From NCBI RefSeq assembly GCF_900104415.1, contig NZ_FMXR01000014.1, forward strand, positions 40,532 through 104,531: a DNA stretch of 64,000 nt. The letters are read 5' to 3'. Source of the DNA: Eubacterium oxidoreducens. GTDB taxonomy: Bacteria; Bacillota; Clostridia; Lachnospirales; Lachnospiraceae. Every line of letters starts with the position of its first letter. The stretch's first letter is position 1. Shown here in pieces: positions 27,602-36,432 of the stretch. Below the pieces are notes generated by a model. The model was given only the letters and a program-made list of their open reading frames with translations, was not told the origin of the DNA and ran no database searches. A program made the position numbers and the translations under genes.

Positions 27602-28219
27602 CTATACGGCAATCGATTTCATTGCCACATTCTGATAATATTTTAGGATCTGTTCAATCGTCATGCCTTCTGCATACATCACAAGCATACATTCACGTGC
27701 CTGATCATATTCCTCAAACAAAGCACGCTTTACTGCCGCATCCTTATATACTTTCCAATATCCCGAAAACAAAAATTGCGTTCCCTGCTTTCTGACAAAA
27801 CCCACAACATCTTCAATCGGATAGCCCAAAAACAATCCCATCTCATGCGGAAAATCTGTCTTCGTAAGGATATGCGCGCGATATCTTTCACGAAATCGAA
27901 GTAATAGACTAGTCAAATTCTGATCACAATAACCGAGACTTTCAAGATAACTACGATTCCACTTTTCATTCAGATAGGCCACTAAAGCTTCCTTTCGAAA
28001 CACCAAAAAGGTAACCCTCTCACCGTCATCTAATAACAGATAATAAGAAACATTCACCATCTTAAGCAAGCGAACTAGTTTTGGCACTTCTCTTTTGTGA
28101 ATCCTAAGCAAATTCGAAACTTTAAGTTGCGCAATCAGTGGTGCACACTGTAGGATTAGCTGCATTCCCAATTTGCCGGAATTCAATTTTTGTACAATTT
28201 CTAAAGCTTCACGACTCAT
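27602..28219 (-). CDS. DUF3793-family protein
   Basis: A 205-residue protein of the DUF3793 family: LILQCAPLIAQLKVSNLLRI near the start, LLDDGERVTFLVFRKEALVA, and the conserved HEMGLFLGYPIEDVVGFVRK. The family is characteristic of anaerobic Firmicutes, often sits beside a flavodoxin as here, and has no proven function; a link to iron or redox status is only an inference from context. The ATG at 28219 is used because AAAGGAG lies 5 bases upstream; the longer frame would overlap that site. Confidence 0.83.
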   Translation of the reverse strand: MSREALEIVQKLNSGKLGMQLILQCAPLIAQLKVSNLLRIHKREVPKLVRLLKMVNVSYYLLLDDGERVTFLVFRKEALVAYLNEKWNRSYLESLGYCDQNLTSLLLRFRERYRAHILTKTDFPHEMGLFLGYPIEDVVGFVRKQGTQFLFSGYWKVYKDAAVKRALFEEYDQARECMLVMYAEGMTIEQILKYYQNVAMKSIAV

Positions 28220-28376
28220 GACTTCTCCTTTATTAGATACTTCTAACATCAGTAATTGTACTCTATCCCAGTGTCGTTGTCAATATATATCTAATCATAA
28301 TTATATACCTCTAACTTAAATTTCAGACAGATTCCTTTGCTAAGTGATAAGTCGAATAAGTCTTCCCCAAAACCGG

Positions 28377-28419
28377 AAAAATCCCCCGTCTATGCCAAAT
28401 ACATAGAAACGGGGGATTT
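28377..28419 (-). terminator. Intrinsic terminator of the GPx-TSCPD pair
   Basis: AAATCCCCCGT pairs with ACGGGGGATTT, enclosing a second short stem (CTATG with CATAG). The minus strand ends in TTTTT, 25 bases after the TSCPD gene. Confidence 0.8.
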
Positions 28420-28444
28420 CTCAGACTGAGTGAAAAATATGATT

Positions 28445-28702
28445 TCATGATTTACTTGCTTCATATGCTGCGCGAACCGCTTTCGCAAGTTGATCCGGAC
28501 ATGACGTCGGCTTCCTTCCGCAGGTGATTCCGGTTAAACGCTCCTCAATCTCATCAACGTTCATTCCATCCACCAACGAACAGATTCCCTTCTGATTGCC
28601 ATCACACCCTCCAATAAACCGTACATTGCTTACTACCTGATCTTCAATATCAAGCACTATCTTCGCTGCACAAGTCATCGTACAATCATATTCGTAATGC
28701 AT
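28445..28702 (-). CDS. TSCPD-domain protein (TIGR03905 type)
   Basis: An 85-residue protein with the TSCPD domain: the motif TSCPDQLAKAVRAA near the end, FIGGCDGNQKGICSLVDGM in the middle, and conserved cysteines at CTMTCAAK. Related domains occur beside ribonucleotide reductases, but the short stand-alone family has no known function. The ATG at 28702 follows GGAAGAGG. An in-frame ATG at 28735 overlaps the stop of the upstream peroxidase gene, so the two genes are at least closely coupled. Confidence 0.82.
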   Translation of the reverse strand: MHYEYDCTMTCAAKIVLDIEDQVVSNVRFIGGCDGNQKGICSLVDGMNVDEIEERLTGITCGRKPTSCPDQLAKAVRAAYEASKS

Positions 28703-28734
28703 ATTAACCTCTTCCTTTCCAATCATTTCACTCA

Positions 28735-29208
28735 TTATAATAAAGCAGCTATATCTGAGTCAATATCTTCCGGCTTTTTATTTGGCGCAAATCTCGCAAC
28801 CACATTTCCATCACGATCAACCAAAAACTTTGTAAAGTTCCATTTAATCTTGCTTCCTAACTTGCCCTTCTTTTGTGATTTGAGATACGTAAATAAAGGC
28901 TCTTCATTCGCACCATTTACGTCTATCTTATGGAACTGCTTAAACGTAATCCCAAATCGTCCGGTACAAAATGTTGCAATCTCCTCATCTGACCCCGGAG
29001 CCTGATTGGCAAATTGATTACAAGGAAAATCCAAAATCTCAAAGCCCTGTTCTTGATACTTATCATATAAATCCTGTAATCCATCGAACTGCGGTGTAAA
29101 GCCACAACCGGTTGCTGTATTCACAATTAATAAAACCTTACCCTTATACTCTTCTAACGATACATCCAAACCTTTTTGATCTTTTACTGTGTAATCATAA
29201 ATACTCAT
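28735..29208 (-). CDS. Glutathione-peroxidase-family thiol peroxidase
   Basis: A 157-residue GPx-fold protein. The peroxidatic cysteine is in NTATGCGFTPQFDGLQ, with the family glutamine in LDFPCNQFANQAPGSDEE and tryptophan in IKWNFTKFLVDRDGNVV. Cysteine replaces selenocysteine, as in most bacterial members, which usually use thioredoxin. It reduces peroxides in the cytoplasm and suggests defence against oxygen exposure. The ATG at 29208 follows AAAAGGAG; the longer frame lacks a site. Confidence 0.93.
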   Translation of the reverse strand: MSIYDYTVKDQKGLDVSLEEYKGKVLLIVNTATGCGFTPQFDGLQDLYDKYQEQGFEILDFPCNQFANQAPGSDEEIATFCTGRFGITFKQFHKIDVNGANEEPLFTYLKSQKKGKLGSKIKWNFTKFLVDRDGNVVARFAPNKKPEDIDSDIAALL

Positions 29209-29320
29209 AATTATGTCTCCTTTTCTTTTATATTGTGTGCTATTCAATTGTGTTCAATCTTTATATCGTTATATTACTATGCATTTCCTTCTTTGTCAAC
29301 AACAAAAATAATTTTTTTCA

Positions 29321-29344
29321 ATCCTCGCGGAGCGTTTAACTCAG
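29321..29344. repeat. Short fragment of the three-hairpin element
   Basis: A 24-base piece (from ATCCTCGCGG to AACTCAG) identical to the spacer and first arm of the last hairpin. It lies directly next to the sufS terminator, with the rest of the element missing. Confidence 0.75.
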
Positions 29345-29346
29345 CA

Positions 29347-29392
29347 AAAAACAGGCACGAAGGTATCTCTTTTAATGCCTTCGTGCCTGTTT
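29347..29392 (-). terminator. Intrinsic terminator of the suf operon
   Basis: A 14-bp stem (AACAGGCACGAAGG with CCTTCGTGCCTGTT) with flanking A/T runs lies 6 bases after the sufS stop. Confidence 0.92.
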
Positions 29393-29397
29393 CTTGC

Positions 29398-30615
29398 CTA
29401 GACTTTATATTGAAGCAACACTTTAATGACTCGTTGCATCGCTTCTAAAGCGCTATCAATGTCTTGCTTTGTGTTGTAAAATGCCGGTGAAATGCGAACC
29501 GCCTTATCCGCACCAAGTGAGGCCAACGCCGGTTGTGCGCATAGGTTGCCCGATCGAACTGCAATCCCCATCTTGTCTATCATGCTGGCCAAATCGTACG
29601 GATGGACGCCCTCTATTTCAAACGACACTGCGCCTGCTCGAATCTTTGGATGACCAAATATTCGTACACCTTCTATCTTTTCTAACCGTTCAACTGTATA
29701 AGCTAATAATTCTTCTTCCCAATTTCGTATCGCAAGAAAATCATGTTCATTTATATAACGCACCGCCTCTGCAAGACCAATGGCACCGGTTATATTGGGA
29801 GTTCCCGCTTCAAAGCAGTGCGGAATCGGGCCCCAGGTTGTTTCTTTTTCCGTAACCAGATCCACCATGCCTCCACCAAATCGAACTTTCTTGAGATTAT
29901 TTAAACACTCTGTTTTTCCATACAAAACACCAATTCCTGTAGGACCTAGCATCTTATGTCCGGAGAAACAATAATACTCACAATCAAGATCATGTACATC
30001 AATGCCTTGATGCAAGATTCCCTGTGCCCCATCGATCAATACCTTGGCCTTGTATCGATGCGCAAGTGCAACAATTTCTTTAATCGGATTAACTGTTCCT
30101 GTCAAATTGGTCACATGTGCAACTGCCACAAGACGAACCTGTCGAGTCTTTAGCATCTCTTCCATATAATCAAGATCTAATTCCCCATCCTTAGCCGGAC
30201 ATACCAAAAACTCTGCTCCACTACGAAAGCATGCCTGCTGCCACGGAACATAATTCGAATGATGCTCAAGCTGCGTAACCATAATCGCGTCCTGTTTCGT
30301 TAGCATCTCCCGATAGCCTGCGGCTACGATGTTAATTGCATCCGTTGTCCCGGCAGTAAAGATTATGCTCCCCTCCCGGCAACCGACAAATTGTGCAATC
30401 AATTCTCGTGCATCTTCTACTTTCTTTGTAGAAATCTCACTCAGCTGGTGAATGCCTCTATGAATATTCGCATGGTCTTGCATATGATGTTTTGCAATGC
30501 TCTCTATCACTTGCCTAGGCATCTGAGAAGTTGCCGCATTGTCCAAATAAACAAGTGTGTGATTATGAACCTTTCTGTCTAAAATAGGAAAATCAGCTCT
30601 CCATTGATGATACAT
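29398..30615 (-). CDS. sufS: Cysteine desulfurase, SufS type
   Basis: A 405-residue PLP enzyme that takes sulfur from cysteine for Fe-S cluster building. Visible are YLDNAATSQMPRQVIE, HHSNYVPWQ, the PLP lysine in CFSGHKMLGPTGIGVLYG, and the persulfide cysteine in RSGNLCAQPALASLG (short type-II loop). It overlaps the acyl-carrier-like gene upstream by 23 bases and has AGGAGG before its ATG. With sufE in the same operon it forms the sulfur donor pair. SufBCD are not in this window. Confidence 0.94.
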   Translation of the reverse strand: MYHQWRADFPILDRKVHNHTLVYLDNAATSQMPRQVIESIAKHHMQDHANIHRGIHQLSEISTKKVEDARELIAQFVGCREGSIIFTAGTTDAINIVAAGYREMLTKQDAIMVTQLEHHSNYVPWQQACFRSGAEFLVCPAKDGELDLDYMEEMLKTRQVRLVAVAHVTNLTGTVNPIKEIVALAHRYKAKVLIDGAQGILHQGIDVHDLDCEYYCFSGHKMLGPTGIGVLYGKTECLNNLKKVRFGGGMVDLVTEKETTWGPIPHCFEAGTPNITGAIGLAEAVRYINEHDFLAIRNWEEELLAYTVERLEKIEGVRIFGHPKIRAGAVSFEIEGVHPYDLASMIDKMGIAVRSGNLCAQPALASLGADKAVRISPAFYNTKQDIDSALEAMQRVIKVLLQYKV

Positions 30616-31036
30616 CTTCTCCTCCTAGTATCTCATATATGTAATCAACCAATTCCGTTACCGTTGTCACATTCGATAACTTCTCGGGATTTGGTGGGAG
30701 CTCTAGATCTTTTTGTACAGCATATAAAAGCAATACCTTCTTCGTCGACTCCGATGTCGCATGATCACACGGCGTTGCTGTATCGAGCTCATGAATCAAT
30801 TTTACATCAAGCTTCATTGTTCTTGCAAGACTCAAAGAAGCAAGCGCTTTAATATCATCCTCCTTAACATCCGGTGCAAGAAGGTATTTGGATAATACAT
30901 AACGTCTTACATGTTCCTCAATAAATTCCCGCGTTGGATTCTTATTTGCCTTAATCTGTTCGGCTTCCTTTGAGGTTGCTTCCTTTGCTTTATTCAATAT
31001 ATTTATAACTAATTGTCTTCTTTGTTTCGCATCCAT
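30593..31036 (-). CDS. Acyl-carrier-like protein between sufE and sufS
   Basis: A 147-residue soluble protein. The last 60 residues (KVLLLYAVQKDLELPPNPEK, then LSNVTTVTELVDYIYEIL) look like an acyl carrier protein fold, but the DSL serine that carries phosphopantetheine is not present at the expected place. The first 85 residues are helical and charged (REFIEEHVRRYVLSKYLLAP). Mitochondrial Fe-S assembly uses an acyl carrier protein bound to the desulfurase, so a structural role with SufS is an attractive inference, no more. A GAGGAG site precedes the ATG; the gene overlaps sufS. Confidence 0.55.
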   Translation of the reverse strand: MDAKQRRQLVINILNKAKEATSKEAEQIKANKNPTREFIEEHVRRYVLSKYLLAPDVKEDDIKALASLSLARTMKLDVKLIHELDTATPCDHATSESTKKVLLLYAVQKDLELPPNPEKLSNVTTVTELVDYIYEILGGEDVSSMES

Positions 31037-31048
31037 GATTGCTCTCCT

Positions 31049-31468
31049 CTACAGACATTTTTTTGCATATTCTTGTATCGAGTTGACAACCGCATGAAGT
31101 CCCTTAAATCGATCTGTCGAAATCTGTCTGGCAATATTCGTTTCCGAAATAAAACGAGGTTCATATTCTATTATTTCCTGTGGAGTTCGATTATTAAGTA
31201 AGGACACTATAATCGAAATAATCCCCCGAATAATCAGTGCATCACTGTCTGCAAGCACCATTACCTTACCATCCTTATAAGAAAGCTTGAGCCACACTCC
31301 GGATTGACACCCCGGCACCTTATTGTCATCTCGCTTTTCTTCTGATGGAATTTTAGGCATCTCACAGGAAATCTGCAATAAGTATTCATATTGCAAAAAC
31401 CAGTCTTCTAACATATTAAGATCTTCAATGAAGGTATTTTCGTCTTTTGCAATTGTCATTCTAGCCAT
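31049..31468 (-). CDS. sufE: Sulfur acceptor protein SufE
   Basis: A 139-residue SufE. The persulfide-accepting cysteine lies in NKVPGCQSGVWLKLSYKDGK, and the C-terminal helix contains RQISTDRFKGLHAVVNSI. It takes the sulfane sulfur from SufS and passes it to the cluster scaffold. It is the first gene of the three-gene operon. The region just before it holds competing hairpins (31485-31530). AGGCGGTGAG lies just before the ATG. Confidence 0.92.
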   Translation of the reverse strand: MARMTIAKDENTFIEDLNMLEDWFLQYEYLLQISCEMPKIPSEEKRDDNKVPGCQSGVWLKLSYKDGKVMVLADSDALIIRGIISIIVSLLNNRTPQEIIEYEPRFISETNIARQISTDRFKGLHAVVNSIQEYAKKCL

Positions 31469-31484
31469 ATTCTCACCGCCTGTT

Positions 31485-31530
31485 CCTACCTTGCCAAAAG
31501 GGGTAGGAGCACAAAAGATGTACTCCTACC
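31485..31530 (-). promoter_or_regulatory. Competing hairpins in the sufE leader
   Basis: Three complementary segments lie in order on the minus strand: GGTAGGAG (31523-31530), CTCCTACC (31502-31509) and GGTAGG (31485-31490). The middle one can pair with either neighbour but not both, and the last is 8-10 bases before the sufE ribosome site. This could be a translation switch or a dyad for an Rrf2-type regulator. The effector is unknown. Confidence 0.4.
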
Positions 31531-31549
31531 AAGAGAGAGTATTATTTCG

Positions 31550-31586
31550 AATCCCCACCTGCGCTAACGCTTAGAGGTGGGGGATT
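31550..31586. repeat. Long imperfect palindrome, possible IS200/IS605 end or terminator
   Basis: AATCCCCACCT pairs with AGGTGGGGGATT around an inner GCG-CTAA-CGC stem. It could be a terminator, or a leftover terminal hairpin of an IS200/IS605-type element, whose ends look similar. No transposase or TnpB gene is present. Confidence 0.4.
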
Positions 31587-31594
31587 TCTCCGAT

Positions 31595-31725
31595 GTCAAG
31601 ACTCGCTCGCGAGTCTTGCGCGCCGGATTCGGGTCTGCTTCAGCAGACAAATTCCTGTCCGAATCCGTGCGCATCCTCGCGGAGCGTTTAACTCAGTCGG
31701 AGCTTGTACTCCGACTGAGTTAAAC
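31595..31725. repeat. Three-hairpin dispersed element, copy D
   Basis: A near-full copy whose last arm (GAGTTAAAC) supplies the TAA stop codon of the minus-strand FucI-like gene at 31720-31722. The outer arms GTTTAACTC and GAGTTAAAC pair perfectly. Confidence 0.9.
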
Positions 31726-33258
31726 ACTGTAAACTTCAAGTCCTAATGCTTCCCCTAATAGTTCAAGTTCTTTGGTATAATCCCCGTATACAAACGGAAG
31801 ATGATTTCCGAAATTCAACTGAGCCTGGTAGAACTTCTCCTGATCTGCCACTCGATATACCACATATCCATTACAGTTATCAAGATCATAATCACCACCG
31901 GCTACGATTTCACCTTTGCCCACGAAAAGCTTGGTACAATCAGGAGAAATACGACAGATTGTGATATTTTTTCCTTTGTCACGATTCCAATCATAACGAA
32001 ATACTGCTCCAAATCCTTGATCATATGCGAAATGACGAACTGCATACGGCTGATTTTTTTCATCAATTCCATGTAATTTACGATTCGGTGTTGAATGTGC
32101 TGTATGATAAAGATTGGTTAAATCCTCAACGCCTGCAAGATCTTCTATATGGAAACGTCTCATCGGGCGAATCGTATTTTCTTCAGGCAGATAAACTAAC
32201 GGATTGGTATTTCCCATAAATGGTGCGTGATTCGAAATCGTTGACAAGATAAGCATTGTTAATACGCCATCCACATCATATTCACAAGCAGAAGGAATAC
32301 CCTGTTCGTTTAACAATGAATGTGTCAAACAGAAGGTAAATCTTTGCTCATTTAATCTTCTTGTTGAACATGCATCCGGACATGGCGCTGTAAATCCACA
32401 GCAATCATGCAAATCTAAGAGCTTCTTTACTTCCACATAAGCCAGACATGAGCGAATCATTTCCTGACGTTCAATTCCTGCTTCATCCGCACCGGCAAGC
32501 AGATCGTCTGCAAGTTTTTCCGCTTCCTTGATATCTTCATCTGTTACATTTGGCGTATTCATACGACCCGGTGTCGTATAATTACCACCTTCCGGAAGTG
32601 GCATCATGTAATCAAACAGTTCATGCAAATTGAGGAAACGGAAGTTGGTGCCAAATTTTGTGGTTGCTCTTTCTAAGGAAAGGAAGGTGTCATTGGCACT
32701 CTTTGATACGTTAGAATCAAAACGAACTGCTAAAAGAACGTTCGCCTTCTTTAATGCCTTTCTTACGCGAAGTACTCTCATCTGCTGTGCAACACCTTCC
32801 CAGGTGAGCGGTGCGTAGCATTCAAGACCCATGTTTCGAATAACCGCTGTAACCGCTGTAAGGTCACAGCAAGTAGCCGGATCTTGGAATATCGGCTTCT
32901 TTGTTCTTTGTGCCAATTCAATAATCAAACCACTTCGTGCGATTCCTCCTGACATCATAAAGACATCAATTTCTTCCTTGTCTGTAGTCATTGCATCGAA
33001 GGCAGCTTCCGGAATCTTCCAGTCATCATGACAAGGAAGAAACAGTGGCTCTAACAGATTCACAGCTTCCTTTGGCATATTCTCTTCTACTAATTTGAAG
33101 AAATCCTTTTGCAGTTCCTGTGCCAAAATACCTTCATATTCAGGTGTTAATGCTTCCCCTTTCGCAAAACGGCATGGTCCTTCATAGTAATACTGGTGCT
33201 GTAAGCCTAAGAAAATCGGCTTTACGTTGAGCTTTACATCAAGTCCTCTTGTAATCAT
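31720..33258 (-). CDS. L-fucose/L-arabinose isomerase-like protein
   Basis: A 512-residue protein resembling the FucI family: MMSGGIARSGLIIELAQRTK in the N-terminal substrate domain, ACEYDVDGVLTMLILSTISN and HAPFMGNTNPLVY in the C-terminal domain, with acidic residues fitting the metal site. Classical members convert L-fucose to L-fuculose; this one belongs to a broader group of sugar isomerase-like proteins and its substrate is unknown. No kinase, aldolase or sugar transporter is adjacent, so a complete fucose pathway is not shown here. The ATG at 33258 follows AAGGGGG. It is divergent from a PucR-type regulator. Confidence 0.75.
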   Translation of the reverse strand: MITRGLDVKLNVKPIFLGLQHQYYYEGPCRFAKGEALTPEYEGILAQELQKDFFKLVEENMPKEAVNLLEPLFLPCHDDWKIPEAAFDAMTTDKEEIDVFMMSGGIARSGLIIELAQRTKKPIFQDPATCCDLTAVTAVIRNMGLECYAPLTWEGVAQQMRVLRVRKALKKANVLLAVRFDSNVSKSANDTFLSLERATTKFGTNFRFLNLHELFDYMMPLPEGGNYTTPGRMNTPNVTDEDIKEAEKLADDLLAGADEAGIERQEMIRSCLAYVEVKKLLDLHDCCGFTAPCPDACSTRRLNEQRFTFCLTHSLLNEQGIPSACEYDVDGVLTMLILSTISNHAPFMGNTNPLVYLPEENTIRPMRRFHIEDLAGVEDLTNLYHTAHSTPNRKLHGIDEKNQPYAVRHFAYDQGFGAVFRYDWNRDKGKNITICRISPDCTKLFVGKGEIVAGGDYDLDNCNGYVVYRVADQEKFYQAQLNFGNHLPFVYGDYTKELELLGEALGLEVYSV

Positions 33259-33725
33259 AAAATGTGACCCCCTTAAGATCATAGTTTGGGACGCGTATGA
33301 TCGCGTCGTTGTTTTGTTCTAATCACACCATACCATCAAAAGGATTCTCATTTCATCAGGAACCATCCCAATTTTATCTCCCTATACTTGTGCATTCTGT
33401 ATAAAACAAAAGTTAGAATATATCAACATCTCTTTTTCCCGGCAATTATATTTTTATTCCTACCGCTATCGTATGATTATGTTTTCCCCACATAAGACAC
33501 TTTCTTGTATAAAATTCCAGGATTTTCAATTACAGATATAGATCTATTGTTCGCTATAACTTATCCTGCTCCTTCTTTTTTGTAATTTCCTCCAATAGTT
33601 TCTCTGTTTTTTTATATACTTCTACAATTTTTCCTCTTTTTAAAGCCTCTATGTTGTCATTCTTACTTGTAACATCTTATAATCTTTATATGAAACAACA
33701 ATTTTTTTTAATTTGGAGCGAAATT
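33259..33725. other. Divergent intergenic region, no gene seen
   Basis: A T-rich 467-base gap between the FucI-like gene and the PucR-type regulator. It must contain both promoters. I see no convincing ORF, RNA structure or repeat in it. Confidence 0.6.
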
Positions 33726-35306
33726 ATGAAAAATAACTTTTCTATCACCTTACAAATTCTTCTATCTGAACTTGATATTTCACTTGAGAATGAAATTCCC
33801 GATCGCGAGACCCCTTCTTTTGTCGGTTTCACCTTGTACACTTCTACAATAGTTTTATCCTCTGATAAAATTGTATTAGGTGCATTAACGGATATTCTTC
33901 CAATCGCCAAAAGCAATCCGGATATTTTCTTTCTATGTATTCGCGACCGCTATCATGACGAACACGAACCGGATGAACTTGCAAGTCACGTACTCATTCT
34001 AAAGACCAATGCAGGACTGGCTGATATTATCAACAAGGTCTCGGTTATCTTTGACCGCCATCGTTCCTGGCAAACGGCAATGGCTCTTTCTGTTTCTCGC
34101 GAAAAAGGTCTCCAAGACCTAATGGACATCAGCGAGCACATTCTTGACAATCATGTAGATATTTTAGATTCCACTTTCAAGTTGCTTGCCTATACCAAAC
34201 ATCTAGTTTCTGATGATCCTACAACACAATCCCTGATTGAACACGGCTATCATAATGAAGAAACGATTGAAAAATTCCGCAAATACAGACGTCTTGAGCA
34301 ATTCGCCACGCAGACAGGCCTGATTCTTTCTGATGATTATCTGATGACCCAATACGAGACGGTAAAGAAAATCTTTCATGTAGGCGGACATCCGTCTATC
34401 TATGTCATTATGCAATGTAATCGCTACAAACCGGATGCTTACCGTCTCGACATCTTTGATATATTTTTACATTATGTTGAATATTATGCCAAAACCGATC
34501 GTTTTCATCGCTTTTCCTCTGCTGCATCCAAGCAATATATCTTAGATCTTTTAGAAAACAATATTCGCACACAAGATGAAGCCATCACGCGTTCCTCCAA
34601 TGCCGGCCTGCCATTCCAGCAACAATACATCCTGCATCAGATTGGATTTGATGATGTCTTTAATATTCCTTGGGACAATCTTACGCAGCGTATTCAGGAC
34701 GCTTTGCCATTTTCCTATGTTTTACAATACAATCGCAAAATAGTCATTTTACATAACCAAAGTAATCAGACCGATCACCTAATCACCGTTCATAGCGTGC
34801 TGAATCAGGCTCTGCAAAAATATCCCTGCCTTGTCGGTACTAGTAATATCTTTCATAATCTGTGGGAAATAAAAGCTGCCTATGATCAGGCAAATTGCGC
34901 CATAGAACATGGCGCTCATGTAAGACAAATCAAAGAAACCGACTATACACCGGTCTCTTATTATACCTTTGAAGAAAGTTTTTTAACGCTTCTTGTTGCT
35001 AAAAGTTTTCATTCCTCGCCTAACATTTTTCAAAACAGTTTTATGTTTTGTGCGATCCGCTTGCTTCTTGATTATGACCGGAAGCATAATAGTAATCTGC
35101 TAAAACTTTTAGAAACCTATTTAAAATGCAATCGTAAGGCAACCGACACAAGTGAAAAGCTCCACATGCATCGAAATACCGTATTGTATCACATGGAGCG
35201 AATCGAAAAGCTTCTAGATGTCTCTCTAAATGATTCCGAGGTATGTCTAAAGCTTCAGCTTGGAATCGAAGCGTATACCTGTAACATGATTGAAATTCAT
35301 TTTTGA
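33726..35306 (+). CDS. PucR/CdaR-type transcription regulator
   Basis: A 526-residue regulator. The C-terminal 60 residues hold the PucR-type helix-turn-helix (LLKLLETYLKCNRKATDTSE, then KLHMHRNTVLYHMERIEKLL). The N-terminal part (PDRETPSFVGFTLYTSTIVL) is a ligand or dimer domain, and the middle has the GGDEF-related fold common in CdaR proteins. The ATG at 33726 is used because TTGGAG precedes it; the longer frame starts in T-rich sequence without a site. Divergent orientation suggests it controls the FucI-like gene. Just after its stop lies a solitary hairpin of the dispersed repeat. Confidence 0.85.
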   Translation: MKNNFSITLQILLSELDISLENEIPDRETPSFVGFTLYTSTIVLSSDKIVLGALTDILPIAKSNPDIFFLCIRDRYHDEHEPDELASHVLILKTNAGLADIINKVSVIFDRHRSWQTAMALSVSREKGLQDLMDISEHILDNHVDILDSTFKLLAYTKHLVSDDPTTQSLIEHGYHNEETIEKFRKYRRLEQFATQTGLILSDDYLMTQYETVKKIFHVGGHPSIYVIMQCNRYKPDAYRLDIFDIFLHYVEYYAKTDRFHRFSSAASKQYILDLLENNIRTQDEAITRSSNAGLPFQQQYILHQIGFDDVFNIPWDNLTQRIQDALPFSYVLQYNRKIVILHNQSNQTDHLITVHSVLNQALQKYPCLVGTSNIFHNLWEIKAAYDQANCAIEHGAHVRQIKETDYTPVSYYTFEESFLTLLVAKSFHSSPNIFQNSFMFCAIRLLLDYDRKHNSNLLKLLETYLKCNRKATDTSEKLHMHRNTVLYHMERIEKLLDVSLNDSEVCLKLQLGIEAYTCNMIEIHF

Positions 35307-35307
35307 C

Positions 35308-35337
35308 GCAGTCGGAGCACAAGCTCCGACTGAGTTA
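35308..35337. repeat. Solo terminal hairpin of the dispersed element
   Basis: GCAGTCGGAG and CTCCGACTGAGTT correspond to the last stem-loop of the 130-bp element, without the rest. It begins two bases after the stop of the plus-strand PucR gene and could terminate that gene. Confidence 0.75.
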
Positions 35338-35439
35338 AAAACTCAATTACATTTTTCGAACCATGAATCATGCGAAGATCATGCTTGAGATGATTAGTAA
35401 TACTCCTATCTTTTCATATCTTTATACTCTCTCTTTCTA

Positions 35440-35479
35440 AAATTGGACAAAGAGTCATCTTGCAGCCTCTTTGTCCAAT
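35440..35479 (-). terminator. Intrinsic terminator of the sulfhydrylase-cysK pair
   Basis: A 13-bp perfect stem (ATTGGACAAAGAG with CTCTTTGTCCAAT) followed by TTTTAG on the minus strand, 8 bases after the cysK stop. Confidence 0.9.
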
Positions 35480-35486
35480 ATGATAT

Positions 35487-36419
35487 CTATTCCGTAAATA
35501 ATGCAGTCGAATAATAACGATCTCCACTATCCGGAAGCAACGCAACAATTACCTTTCCCTTGTTTTCCGGTCTTTTTGCTAATTCAATTGCTCCATAAAG
35601 CGCTGCACCGGACGAGATTCCAACTGAAATTCCTTCTTTTTTCGCTAACAATTTTGCAGTATCAAAGGCATCCTGATTTGGCGCTTTTAAAACCTCATCA
35701 TAAACATTCGTATTTAATACATCCGGAACAAATCCTGCTCCGATTCCCTGTATCTTATGCGCACCGGCAGTTCCTTCTGACAGTACCGGAGAGTCTTTTG
35801 GTTCTAATGCTACTACTTTAATTGCCGGATTTTGTTCTTTTAAAAACTCTCCGGTTCCTGTTACCGTTCCACCGGTACCAACTCCTGCAATAAAGATGTC
35901 AACATTTCCATCTGTATCCTTCCAAATCTCCGGACCTGTTGTAGCCTTATGTATTGCCGGATTGGCCGGATTCTCAAATTGCGCCGGTATGAAACTGTTT
36001 GGAATCTCCTTTGCAAGTTCTTCTGCTTTTGCAATGGCGCCTTTCATTCCCTTACTTCCTTCTGTAAGGACAATCTCTGCACCATAAGCTTTAATTATAT
36101 TTCTTCTCTCCACGCTCATGGTCTCAGGCATGGTAAGAATCAGCCGATATCCTTTGGCAGCTGCAATTGCAGCCAGACCAATTCCCGTATTACCGGAAGT
36201 CGGTTCAATAATCACCGAGTCTTCCTTTAATAGTCCTTTTTGCTCTGCATCTTCAATCATTGCTTTCGCAATACGATCTTTCACACTTCCGGCCGGATTA
36301 AGATATTCCAGCTTCACAAGTATGGTTGCTTCTAGTCCAAGTTCCTTTTCAATATTAACCACTTCCACAAGTGGAGTATTTCCAATTAATCCTAAAGTTC
36401 CCTTATAAATATTTGACAT
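35487..36419 (-). CDS. cysK: Cysteine synthase (O-acetylserine sulfhydrylase)
   Basis: A 310-residue PLP enzyme making cysteine from O-acetylserine and sulfide. The PLP lysine is in [14 protein letters not shown]; the substrate loop is [20 protein letters not shown] and the phosphate loop [16 protein letters not shown]. The ATG at 36419 follows AGGAGG; the longer frame would reach into the upstream gene. It follows the O-acetylhomoserine sulfhydrylase by 13 bases, so both sulfide-fixing routes are made together. Confidence 0.95.
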   Translation of the reverse strand: MSNIYKGTLGLIGNTPLVEVVNIEKELGLEATILVKLEYLNPAGSVKDRIAKAMIEDAEQKGLLKEDSVIIEPTSGNTGIGLAAIAAAKGYRLILTMPETMSVERRNIIKAYGAEIVLTEGSKGMKGAIAKAEELAKEIPNSFIPAQFENPANPAIHKATTGPEIWKDTDGNVDIFIAGVGTGGTVTGTGEFLKEQNPAIKVVALEPKDSPVLSEGTAGAHKIQGIGAGFVPDVLNTNVYDEVLKAPNQDAFDTAKLLAKKEGISVGISSGAALYGAIELAKRPENKGKVIVALLPDSGDRYYSTALFTE

Positions 36420-36432
36420 AATAACCTTCCTC

